The notes beneath the pieces were generated by a model that was given only the letters and a program-made list of their open reading frames with translations, was not told the origin of the DNA and made no database searches. A stretch of DNA of 64,000 nucleotides from Prorocentrum cordatum (lineage: Eukaryota; Sar; Dinophyceae; Prorocentrales; Prorocentraceae): assembly GCA_963575745.1 (NCBI GenBank), contig CAUYUJ010003636.1, forward strand, positions 506,062 to 570,061, read 5' to 3'. Shown here one piece after another: positions 34,651 through 45,014 of this stretch. The translations under genes and the position numbers were made by a program. Position 1 is the first letter of the stretch. Each line of letters opens with the position of its first letter.

Positions 34651-34865
34651 ATATAAGAATAGAAATCTCTGGGGTGTCTGGGCTCCTCATGCAACTACAA
34701 AAAAATCAACGCGTAGACACCTGAGTGGCAGACTGACTGCAGCTATTCACCTGGCTCTGCAGGCGGGGAACGCTCGGGCCACAGCACGCCCAAGCTGGGA
34801 AAGCCAGCTGGAGGGGAGCTAGGGCACCATTCATTCATTCGCAATACCTCTCACACAAAAGACGG

Positions 34866-34954
<89 letters not shown>
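34866..34954. repeat. Poly(A) tract, 89 nt (plus strand)
   Basis: Eighty-nine uninterrupted A. It lies just past the stop of the minus-strand LINE frame (34,962), where it is poly(T) in the sense direction. It is therefore not that LINE's own poly(A) tail. It could be the tail of a separate plus-strand insertion or an expanded homopolymer. Confidence 0.95.
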
Positions 34955-34955
<1 letters not shown>

Positions 34956-37900
34956 ACGACACTATCGAGGCTTCGCTCGTTTCGATCGTTTAGCGGGCGC
35001 TTTTCGCGGGACGGGCACAAACCGTTTCGATTCATCCCCTGGGACCCCCGCCATCAAAATATCTGGAGTCAGAGTGACCTGGGACGGCAGAGAAGAAGAG
35101 GACGAGGAAGGAAGAGGGGGACTGACAGCAGCGGCACTCACCACCTCACTCAAGGCCCTCACTACTCTGTCATCTCCCTTCTCGACGAGGCTCCGAAACC
35201 TCTCACTCCCCGCAAAGGGCGCGAGCCGCCTTCGTACAGCATCCGCTACTTGTCGAACTGTTCCAGCAGCTTGCTGGCCTCCCTCTCCAACGCACCTCTC
35301 GGCGCCGCTCCCACTTTGCGCTCTCCCCCCACATGATTGAAGTATGCCACCGTCGCTTTCTCCAAATCTGGAAACTGATTGTCGACACAGAATGCGATCC
35401 TCATCTTGTCGCCTTTGCCCTCGACTTTGCGGGCCGGCCTCGCGCGACAATGTCGAATCAGCTCCGACAGGCTCTGAAGCGGCAGCACCCTCACTTTTTC
35501 TGCCCACCACTTCTCGAACACTATCTTCGATGACTCTGGACAAGCTGGATCTCCACCCATCGCTTTGAGTACTGCAACAAATACGTGTAAAAAAGGCGGT
35601 CCGAGGTCGCTTGCATCTTCCTTGGCCTCCTTCCTCCTCTGGACCTCCGCGTGGTAAGCCGCGCCCGCGGCCTTTCCCTCCTTCACGGCGACCTGGTCCG
35701 CCGCCACTAGGTAAGTGAGGAAGACCGCTCCGCGCAAGTCTCTGATGTCGCTTGAGTTTGCGAGCGCCAGCTTTGTCAGTACTTTGACCAGCGCCACTAG
35801 TACACTTCCGCCTCCAGCACTCGACTTGGCCTCTGCCACCACCTTCTTTTTTTTGTCTGGCGCCTGCGAACTTTCGCCCTCGGCACCCCGCTTGAGCATC
35901 CAACTCGGTTCGACATCCATGTCGGCTCACTCTCTTCACTGGTGGCACAGCCGATGGTACGGCATCGAGATGGCTCAAGAGATGCACTTGGAGTCCCAAA
36001 AACTCCGTACATACATAGTCACACATAGGGCGCGACAAATCAGCTGGGATCACCACCGACGCAATATTTCGAGACAGTCCTGGCCGACAATATCCACGTG
36101 CAATAGATTGTGCAAGATGTCTCTGGCATGATACTCTCTCACCAAATACTGTATCACACACAGGGCATATGTTACTGACCGCCAGGACGTGTCCTAACTC
36201 ACGATATCCATGATGCGCAATAATGTGTGTGTATCCCAGATCTCGTAGATAGGAACGACCCACATGGCTTCCCCTCCTCATTGGGTAGCATACATACATA
36301 GGCCCCATCTTTATCAATAATAGGACAACTCATAACACATTCAAACATATTTGCCCCATCAAAGCCCATCGGAGGAATACTTACTGTTAGGGCCGCCCCA
36401 CGGAGTTCACGTATATCCACAGCTAGAAACATATCCCTGCAGTACTCATCCGTAAAGAGATACTTAAAACGCCCATCCAACTCATCCCATAAGATCGCCC
36501 CATTTTCAAGCTTGGTTAGAGCCTCCAGATCTTCCCAAAACATCCAGGCCCACGGGTTCGCATCCTTCAGCAGAGCTCCCCGAGAATCAAACTGCGGTTG
36601 ACTACATACAGCCCCGAAGATAGCAGCGAGACATTGACGATGTATATACTGGTATCGCACAAGTTTCTGCAGCCATCTCAGCCGTCGAACTCTCGCTTCT
36701 GTCTCAATCGGTGCCAATCGCCACCAAGAGAACACCTGCGCGTGAGACAGACTACGTGGATGTCCAGCAGCGTCAAGGTCGCATGCCTGTCCACGCATAA
36801 CCCTGCGTGCGCACGACGCCACGGCCGAGGACAGTCGAGTGATTTCTCGTTTCGTAGGAACCCAGGCCTCAATTCCAGATAACGCAGTGTTATATATTTT
36901 GTTGATGAACGTGGCCCGAAGGAGCCTGTGCGGCACCCCTGCGAGAGACCAGAAGGCCCCCATACTATACCAGCCAGCCCGAAGCGCATCCAATCGAGAT
37001 TCAAGCTCAGGCCCGTATCGGGCCGTGGCATTCATCATGGCCCCCAAACTCTTCACCACTGGCATAAGGGTTCCAGGAAACTTAAACATACCTTCACGTA
37101 GAAGACGGTATACATCCCCAATTCCCCTCCCATGCAATGAAACCAGTGTATCCTGCTTACTGATATTCTGTTTGTATCCCCTCTCCCCCAGCGCCTCGTC
37201 GAGATCTCGATTCGAAGCCTCGCTCGTGGCCACCAGCTCTGCTAACGATGTTGTTCGCCCCCCCACCAATTTCTTCGTCAGGTCATCAGCGTATTTTGTG
37301 AGGGACAGGTCAACCAGCTCCTGGGAGAAGGGATCTCGAACAACCAGCACATCATATTTGGGGTCCCACTGCTGCTGTGACTCTTGCCATTTTATCAACC
37401 GCTGGTGCAAAAGTGTGAACAAACGATCGTACCGCGAATGCGTCCCCCATGCATCCCCCGCACCCTGGACGGAGCACAATGTCTTTGTCGTGTCCTGCAA
37501 GCGTCAGCGATGCCCATCTGATACGCTGTGCGCCAAAGCCCTCAAGCTCTGGAGCAAACATGCAAGACAAGGCCGAACTCATAGCCGGCCAAGCGCTCGA
37601 GGAAAAAGCATTTGCTAGATCATGTGCATTCGTGATGTGCGACCACCCCATGTTGTTCAGTGCATGCGATGTGATATTTTGTATAGTAACAGCCTCTTCA
37701 CGCCTATGTTGAGGAACGAACCCATGATCTTGATACGAGTAGATACCCCGCCCACGGATTCCCATAAGATGCGAAAACCAAATCTTACCAATAGGATCGA
37801 AAAGATGAATCCACCGCGTTCGATCATCTTTACGAGGAAGAGGGGCCCCACGACTTCGATGCCATCTAATAGGAGCCTGCCCACACGCTCGTATTCTAGC

Positions 37901-38733
37901 AAACCCTCGATGAACGACCTCCCAGAATAGTGGTGCACGAATTTGACTCTGTTCAACTCCGAGTCCCTGGCCCCGATAAGATACCCCACGATTCGGCTGC
38001 AGCATCATCAACCACATTTCTAACGGAGATGCCCATTCTGGTATAGCCCGCCTTTTTTCCGCCCGTCGAAGCGCACGACATACCCCTTGCAGGTCTTGAC
38101 CTGCACGCTTAAAATGAACTGGGAGAAGCTCTACACATTCTACATCATCGGTTCAATTGTCTCGATAAAGTTCCCAATTCTCAATCCTTCGAGCTGCCAT
38201 CCATCCCGCAGGTCCTGGTCTAGAAAACTGGGTAAACAGCTCCTCACTGGACTCGACAACTCCACACACTGCTGCATAATCCCTTTTTTGGGGGCCAAAT
38301 CGGGACCCAGTTGCACGCCGTAGTATGCGATTCGCCTCCGCCATCCGTCGATGTCTCCACATTCCCCCCGCCTCCTCAATCAATTCTGCCTGCATCCTAC
38401 GTCGCTCTCGCACTCGGTGTTTGTGGCACGCGCGACTAGCATCGCGAAGTTCTTCGCGTAGCGCCTCCCCTTGATCGTGCGTGTCAGCCTGAGATAACAT
38501 TACTCGTAGCAACCTCCGCCTTTCAAGAAGCCGCTCTCGTTCATCTGCTTGAGGGCTCCGCTGAAAACGTTGCGCTGCAGGTTTTGCAAAAAAACTTTGC
38601 CCCCTCCTCACGCATCACTTGATTAAGATAATCAAATATTTGATCGGCAGTACTCATACTCTCCATTCGTACAATTAGCTCCGCATCATCTATCAACCGT
38701 TCCTCAACAGCATGAACTAGCTCCCGTCGATGT

Positions 38734-38756
38734 CCCCCCCCCCCCCCCCCCCCCCC
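38734..38756. repeat. Poly(C) tract, 23 nt
   Basis: A homopolymer inside the LINE frame between the EEP domain and the linker; it reads as poly-Gly on the coding strand. Slippage here, real or in sequencing, would shift the frame. Confidence 0.95.
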
Positions 38757-39802
38757 TGACTCCTCTCATCAGCGCGTCCATGCCCCATGGCGCACGTTCA
38801 GGCGCGACGCGACTGACTCCACCAGGGGAGAGCACATAGGGAAAACCAGCATGCACTAACTTGTGATCAGCAACTCGCTTGGTTCGAATCAATTGCAGTT
38901 CACGGCTCAGCTTCGTCAGAGGTCCAGCACTCGAAAGCACGGAGACCAACTCCTTCGAAATCGCAATCATGTCGATGAAGGTCTCCGAACCATTTGGACC
39001 CAAAAAAGTGGGTGCGTGGCCACGATACGCATTTGCCACTTGAAGTCCATGTAAAGATAACAGCTGCGCGAATCCAGTGCCAGCAATATGTCCCTTCGTA
39101 GCAGCTTCAGGGGGCACCGCATCCAGACCGTTGAAAATCCAGGCCCCCTCTACTTGTTGAAGTCCAATCCCGTCATTTAAGTCAACCCCGACAATGTGGG
39201 TAGTTCGAGCAGGCAGTCTAGCCAGCTTCTCTCCCAGCCATGCCAACATGTGATTCACCGTCGTCTCATATCTTGCCACAAACGCAATCTCCGTCGGTCT
39301 GGGAGGAAAGTACATACATATAGCCGTAACATCAAAAAAACCCGACTTCGCACGAGATAGAAGCCCCCGTCCTTGCAGAGGCGCTGGCATGGACTCACAT
39401 TGAATTATATGAGATGTTTTGACACGCTTTCCCCATACAATCGAACACCCAGCTGACGATGTGACGAACGGTGATGTGGCCCATCCTGCATCCACCACGC
39501 ATCGTCCACATAGTACACGCCGGCGAAGTCGAGTACCTATAACCGCCTTTTGCTTTGTGCCAGACAAACATAGGACGTCGAAGTTCCGCGTCCGCGATAG
39601 TATATCCTCCATTCTGTCAGCAGAACTCGCCTGCAGTGGATTGTACTGTCCCACTGTCCACGGCGGATGCATTGCACTCACCTGAGTCATGAGCGGCCAG
39701 CAGCCAGTCAACCACGCACATGCGAACGTGTTTCTTATGGACAAGAGAGCTTCAGCAAGCGGATGCGGGGCCATACGCCTGCTCCTGCGAGCAACATGGC
39801 TG

Positions 39803-40140
39803 GACGAGGAGGAGGAGGAGGAGGAGGCAGAGGAGGAGGAGGAGGAGGAGGAGGAGAAGGCAGGCCCCCCTCGGCCGGTCCTCGGCCAGCGCGGGGTCGC
39901 CGCCGCCGCCGCAGCCAGGGCGGGTGGGGGCGCGGGGTCGGGCCGCAAGGTCCTCCTCCTTGTCCTCCTCGTCCTCCTCCTCCTCCTCATCCTCCTCCTT
40001 CTCCTCCTCATCCTCGTCGTCCTCCTCCTCCTCCTCCTCGTCCTCGTCCTCCTCGTCCTCCTCGTCCTCCTCGTCGTCGTCCTCCTCCTCCTCCTCGTCC
40101 TCCTCCTCTTTCTCCTCATCCTTTTCCTCCTCATCCTCTC
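39803..40140. repeat. Purine tract facing pyrimidine tract (GAG / CTC)
   Basis: GAGGAGG run at 39,803-39,860 followed by CTCCTCC run at 39,953-40,140. The two are reverse complements and could form a long hairpin or triplex. Confidence 0.85.
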
Positions 40141-40264
40141 CACCACATGTTCCTCCTTCCTCTCTCCATCATCATGGTCATTTTCCCTCCTATTTGTATC
40201 ATCGTTACCCAATGGCCTTCGGCCCATCCGCCACCGTGCATTGGTGGTGGGTTAGGGGCAACAT

Positions 40265-40410
40265 TGATGTTGGATCTCGTGATTGGCATCTCTGGGGCCT
40301 CTGGGGACCTCTTGGGGGCCTCTTGGGGCTTCTTAGTGGCCTATTGGGGGCCTCTTAGGGGCTACTCTAGGGGGCCTTTTTGGGGGCCTTCGGGGCATCT
40401 TGTGGCCTCT
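40265..40410. repeat. GGGGGCCTCTTGG minisatellite
   Basis: Diverged 10-20 bp units based on TTGGGGGCCTCTTGGGG. No gene is seen between it and 40,940. Confidence 0.75.
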
Positions 40411-40940
40411 TTCGTGTCCATATTATACATGTGTGTGTTTTCACGTTTCCATCAGCTCAGTCGGAAACAAATTCCTGGGTCGAGGAAAGGGCTTTCAGAT
40501 AGCGAGGCATGAGCGCACACGGCACTTTGTGCTTTGCGGTCCCTCGGGTAGCATATGTCGCGAGAATTTGGCAATGCCGCATAAAATCCTCAGCAAGTCA
40601 GCAAGCTACCCTGCGTGGGTTGATGAAACGGCTGCGCGCACACCAGTGCCGCGCCCAGTGCAGTTTTGGCACTGCTGAAAACAGACACAGGCCTTCGCGA
40701 TCGGCGAGTAGGCCACATTGGGAATAATACCCTAAAAATTTGCGAGTGCAGTCTCCAACACAGCGAAATCTGATAAAGGTAAAAACAATTCGCCTGCGTT
40801 CGAGTCTACAATATCAGTCAGCTCAAAAAGTGCTTCAAGGAGGCCCAGCACGGGCTCATGTACTATATCGCCCGAGAGATGCGATGACCACACGCGAAGC
40901 AAGGGTTCGACAAGGCTTTTTGCTTGAGCCCCCCTGCCTT
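40410..40940. other. Gene-free
   Basis: Only short frames. It may be eroded sequence downstream of the transposase-like ORF, which runs toward it on the minus strand. I recognise nothing. Confidence 0.4.
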
Positions 40941-42240
40941 TTAATTTTGGATACTCGTCCCACGGTTTTTTTCATTCATAAATATCTTGAGCGCGATGCT
41001 GCTGTAGCTACAACCTCCACGCCTTTGGATCTCAGACCAAATCTGCATCATGTTTTCCTTGGCAGAACCACCGAGACTTCGGAAACACAATAACCGGAAT
41101 ATACTCCCGAGTGCGTACTGACACAGGCCGATCCATAATATGTGGAGTTCATCTGCTTCGACATTCAGCACTGACAAAAAAGAAAATGCCCGAAACACTA
41201 CGTGCATCGCGTCGCCACGCTTACGACGCCATTCTGCAAGGCTGTGCTGTTTTTTTGTCCACTCGCAACGTCTGGTGAAATTGAACGGGCGCATGGCAGG
41301 GTCATGGTGCTTCATGCCGCAGTCGTCGTACTCACAGGAATCGTCTTTCTGGTAATGTTTCAATTTGAGGCATTTCGCGTAATAGTCGAGGTCCCCATTT
41401 GATGCACAAAATCACACAAAAGTAATCACCACCTAGTGTCGCACCAGAGCTTGCCAACATGGCCCCGCTGGTTCCAAGCGCATACTATTGGAGGAGATGG
41501 TCCGCCTTCGGATACGTGCCTCTGTACAACGCCTGGAACGACCACATAATTATAGACCAAGCCTGATCCATAGTCAACGTGGGTTTACAACTCTCAAAGC
41601 AACTGAATATCAACATTTTCTGGCTTGTCACTTGCCCCTTAGCGAACATCGATGACCATGATGTGCAATCGAGAGATTCAGCTGCTGCCCGACCGCAGGC
41701 CACCACAGGGACGGCGCCCCCGTGCAACATGATCGGGATAGCCCTCTGTCTCCACCGAAGAATGCGCCGCATCGGGTGGTGCGCGAGCCTCGGGTCGCCA
41801 CGTGATTCAAGCTCGCGCCAGAACCCCTCGAGCGTTGAAGGTCCGCCGCCTGGGCCCAGGAATGCGTCGATGAACTTTGTCGGCTGCGACTCAAACATCC
41901 ACGCGAACAGGTGGTGCGGTAGCAGAAACGGCAACTTACAAGGTTCAAGTACAGACTCCACCGAGCGAGCATAATCGTTCTTCACTTCGATACTGCACAA
42001 GGAAGCACAGGGGGTGTTCAAATCACCGATCCATTCGTCCAAGTCCCGCTTGCAATTGTTACTATGGGTACCGTTGGCACCAAGAGAACTCAACATATTC
42101 AATGTGTTCGATGCGCTGTCTGGGCTCAATCCTTTTGGTACCAGTAGCCTGCGCTGGTCAGATAATGCAAGAGCAGCCTTTTTCTGCACGTGTGTTGCGC
42201 TGATCTCGCCCCATGACCATCTCTGAATCAAATCGAGACC
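40941..42240 (-). pseudogene. Transposase-like ORF of a dinoflagellate multicopy family
   Basis: Two minus-strand frames make up one protein. The first, about 42,231-41,485, has LSSLGANGTHSNNCKRDLDEW (family pattern LxxLGxxGxxxNNxxRDL), LPHHLFAWMF, WRELESRGDPRLAHHPM, RQRAIPIMLHGGAVPV (family: R..AIPI.LHGD.VPV), SWSSMF, and TMDQAWSIIMWSFQALYRG. The second, about 41,390-40,941, has CEWTKKQHSLAEWRRKRG, and VEADELHILWIGLCQYALGS at the place where relatives have Asp-x-Met-His-x-x-x-Leu-Gly followed by GS. I know this arrangement only as a large hypothetical family in dinoflagellates, often thought to be transposon-derived. The function is unproven. The expected HGD Asp is Gly here, and the frame is broken, so this copy is probably dead. 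It is the only transposase candidate inside the 16.65-kb insertion. Confidence 0.55.
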
Positions 42241-42830
42241 CTCTTTGCTATCGAACCTCTGGGCCGCGCCTGCAGACTGACTTCAAAAATCAATTATTCT
42301 AGCCTCTTCCCTCCTCCTGTCCTCCCTCATGTCCCTCCTCCACCGTTGTGCCCTTCTGCCTCGATCCTCCATCCAAGATGTTGGTGCCACTTCTTGGTCA
42401 AAGTGGGGCGTTCTCGGGCATTGATGTCCGATCCCGGGCCCTGCCATCGGTTCCTTTTGAGCCTCGGGGGCCTGATTCGGAAGAGCGGGGGGGATGTAAC
42501 CAGATGCCCCTCGAATGCAAAAACAGTTTCCCAACCAACAATTGGTTTACCCGTGTAGCCTGCAGTGCCATGCGCTGCATCGAGGTCCCCCAGTCGCGCA
42601 CGCTTCTGCTGCCGCCCTGGCATGAGAGCTGAAGGTGACCATTCGAGCCACAACGGGTGCAGGAAGGGGGGATGATGTAATGACAGGTCTGATGAGGGCG
42701 ATGACGTAAGTCAGGGCTCAACATCTCGACCACCCCCCGTGCCATTCACGAGCGCAATCGATGATCATGGGCCCGTTTGGCCTGGGACATGCACTGGCTA
42801 CGTAACATGATTGGCTGTGCAACGCGGATG
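42240..42830. other. No recognisable gene
   Basis: A minus-strand frame (42,398-42,745) contains CTRCGSNGHLQLSC, a possible C-x2-C-x4-H-x4-C knuckle as in retroelement nucleocapsids, but nothing else supports it. The rest is unassigned. Confidence 0.3.
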
Positions 42831-43125
42831 TTTAAGGGGCAGTGTTTTAAGGTGTTTTAGGGGGCGTGCTTAGGGATGTTTCAGGGGCCGTGCCTTAGGG
42901 ATGTTTCAGGGGCCGTGCTTTAGTGATGTTTCAGGGGGCCGTGCTTTAGGGATGTTTTAGGGGCCGTGCTTCAGGGACGCGTTAGGGGCCGTGCTTTAGG
43001 AATGTTTGTTTTGGGCCGTGCCCTAGGGGAAAGTTAGGGGCCGTGTGTTGAGGGTGTTTCAGGGGCTGTGCATGAGGGATGTTTAAGGGCCGTGCTGCAA
43101 GAATGATTTAGGGGCCGTGTAACAA
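42830..43125. repeat. About 30-bp minisatellite, GGGCCGTGCTTTAGGGATGT
   Basis: About ten diverged copies of GGGGCCGTGCTTTAGGGATG then TTTCA. The TTAAGGGGC start resembles the subterminal motif of the enclosing insertion. Confidence 0.85.
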
Positions 43126-43144
43126 GTCTGTTTTATGAGCAGTT

Positions 43145-43490
43145 CGGGGATCGACGAGTGCAGGCGCTGCTTGGGGCAGCAAGCACGGAGAGGGGATCTC
43201 TGAGTGCAAGCACTTGTTTGGAGATCTTTGAGTGCAAGCACTGGTTGGGGCAGCCAGCACTTCGCGGGAACCTCTGAGTGCAAGCACTTATTTGGGGATA
43301 TCTGAGTGCAAGCACTGGTTGGGGCAGCAAACACTGAGATGGGGCCTCTGAGTGCAGGCACTTATTTGGTGATATTTGAATGCAGGCACTGGTTGGGGCA
43401 GCAAGCACTGATTGGGAACCTTTGAGTGCAAGCACTTATGCGGGGATCTCTGTGTGTAAGCACTGGTGGTGTCAGCAAACGCTGAGTGGG
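43145..43490. repeat. 74-bp tandem repeat, about 4.7 copies
   Basis: The landmark CTGGTTGGGGCAGC occurs at 43,241, 43,315 and 43,389, with variants near 43,166 and 43,462, giving a 73-75 bp period. Each unit contains GAGTGCAAGCACT twice, a near-palindrome. The minus strand reads open as a Cys/Ser-rich repeat protein, which I treat as a by-product. Confidence 0.9.
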
Positions 43491-44100
43491 GCCCCTCGAA
43501 CTAACCGCGCCCGTCACTCCGTCAGGGCTCTTGTCTATATTTGTTTGGGTCGGGGATATAACGACGCAGGTCGGTGTGAGACTGCGCGGGGCCCCTCCCC
43601 GCTCGTCGTATCGAGTCGCCGCCCTCTCGGAGCGCGGTCTGTTCCGTTTTTGCCAGCTGCCTTGCTCGAGTGTCCACCTGGCGCTTGGCGGGAGCTCCCG
43701 CGCACGAAAAAAAAAACGACTTGTGCCCCCCTGCATGGCGACATTGCTTTGCAAGGGGCGTGAGTCCAGCACCGCGAGCCTGCGCTCGCACGCACTGGCA
43801 CAGAGCAGCGGGCACCACGCTATGCATGTGCAGGCCAGGGCATGTCACCTGGGGGCCCCCAGAGATGCCCGAATGCATATGGTGACCTCCTCCTCCTGAT
43901 CATCCTCCTCCGCCTGCTTCTCGTCCTCTTCCTCATCCCCCCCATCCTGCCCCTCCCCCACATCATCCACATCATCATCATTCTCTTCTCTCCTCTGGCG
44001 CAGCTCATTTTCTGACCGGTCTTAGAACATAAACACAGTCCTCCTCCCACAGTCTGTTCCACGTAATCCTCCCACTCCTCATCTGCATCCGTATGATATG
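43490..44100. other. No recognisable gene
   Basis: Open frames are short or biased. Contains a short CTC/CAT triplet stretch at about 43,890-43,985. Confidence 0.45.
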
Positions 44101-44870
44101 CGTATCGGGTGTGTGTCGTAGATGCATCTTGGATGTATCTTAGATGTGTGCATCCCTTTTCGCGCCACGCGTGCTACCGCAGGCTCCCAGACACCAGCGG
44201 AGGGCATCGCTGGAATTACCTTCGAGGCACCAGCGGGGAGCACCGCTGGAATTACCGTCGAGGCACCAGCGGAGATTACCACTGGCATTACAGTCTACGC
44301 TGTATAGTGTTCCTTAGATTTATATTAGATTTATCTTGAACTTACCTTAGATTTATATCAGATTTATCTTAGATTTGTCTTAGATTTATCTTAGATTCAT
44401 CTAAGATTTATCTTAGATTTATATTAGATTTATATGAAATTTATCTGAGGTTCGATCTTAGATTTATCTTAGATTTATCTTAGATGTCTCTTAGATTTGT
44501 TGAATCTAAAACATGTTATCGTAGATTTGGCAAATCTAAGATAAATCTAAGATAGATCTAAGATGAATCTAAGATGCTCGACAATCAACTCTACGATAAA
44601 TCTAAGATAAGTCTAAGATAAATCTAAGATAAATCTAAGATAACTCTAAAATGATTCGAATGAAAAAAAAAACTATACAACGTATAATGTATTTCCAGTG
44701 GTGCTCTCCGCTGGCGCCTCGAATGTAATTCCAGCGGTGCTCTCCGCTGGTGTCCCGAGGGTAATTCCAGCGGTGCTCCCCGCTGGCGTCTGGAAGCTTG
44801 CGGTAGCAAACGTGGCGCTGACAAAAAAGGTACATCTAATATAAACCTAAAATACATACACTAACATATT
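44100..44870. repeat. Fold-back element: long inverted repeat with internal tandem units
   Basis: Left arm 44,100-44,510, right arm about 44,530-44,870, centre near 44,520. Reading inward, each arm has GCnACC..TGCTACCGCA, then three copies of a 36-bp unit (CACCAGCGGGGAGCACCGCT then GGAATTAC), then CTGTATAGT-like sequence, then many TCTTAGATTTA copies. The 36-bp unit is itself a near-palindrome (CCAGCGG/CCGCTGG). The structure resembles fold-back or MITE elements. No coding capacity. Confidence 0.85.
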
Positions 44871-44884
44871 GTGGTTCCACATCT

Positions 44885-45000
44885 CGCCGTCTCCTCCCCC
44901 TTATCCTCCTGCTCCTTCATCCTCCTCCTCCTGCTCCTCCTCCTCCGCCTCCTCCTCCGTCTCCTCCCCCCCCCTCCTCCTACTCCCCCTCCTCCGCGCA
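44885..45000. repeat. CTCCTC pyrimidine microsatellite
   Basis: Pyrimidine-rich triplets between the fold-back element and the 3' end of the basic-protein gene. Confidence 0.85.
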
Positions 45001-45014
45001 AAACGCAGAGGTGC

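Larger units (their letters stand above)
34962..40227 (-). pseudogene. LINE with EEP nuclease, YADD reverse transcriptase and C2H2 fingers
   Basis: A minus-strand retroelement distinct from the A-type. EEP (AP-endonuclease-like) domain, 39.67-38.85 kb: VGQYNPLQASSADRMEDIL, VLCLSGTKQK, THIVGVDLNDGIG, GSETFIDMIAIS and VADHKLVHAGF carry the expected Asn, Glu-site-like Gly-Thr, Asp-Asn and Asp-His positions. A linker follows (38.70-38.15 kb), with a poly(C) tract at 38,734-38,756. RT, 38.0-36.3 kb: HDLANAFSSSAWPAM (motif A), GCMGDAFAV (motif B), LTKYADDLTKKLV (motif C). A frameshift near 37,425 separates B from C. After the RT come Cys/His clusters (CPVCDTVFGERVSCQRH; CDYVCTEFLGLQVHLLSH) and a dinoflagellate-type C-terminal domain (DLRGAVFLTYLVAADQ, LGPPFLHVFVAVLKAM), reached by frame changes near 35.95 and 35.3 kb. 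The N-terminal part above 39.75 kb dissolves into purine/pyrimidine repeats. Its moderate GC contrasts with the flanking elements. Frameshifts imply decay, or in part sequence error. Confidence 0.85.

Noticed and set aside
43083-43435. Cys-rich repeat protein on the minus strand
   Set aside because: It follows exactly the 74-bp satellite, shifts frame between units and lacks any start or flanking coding sequence.
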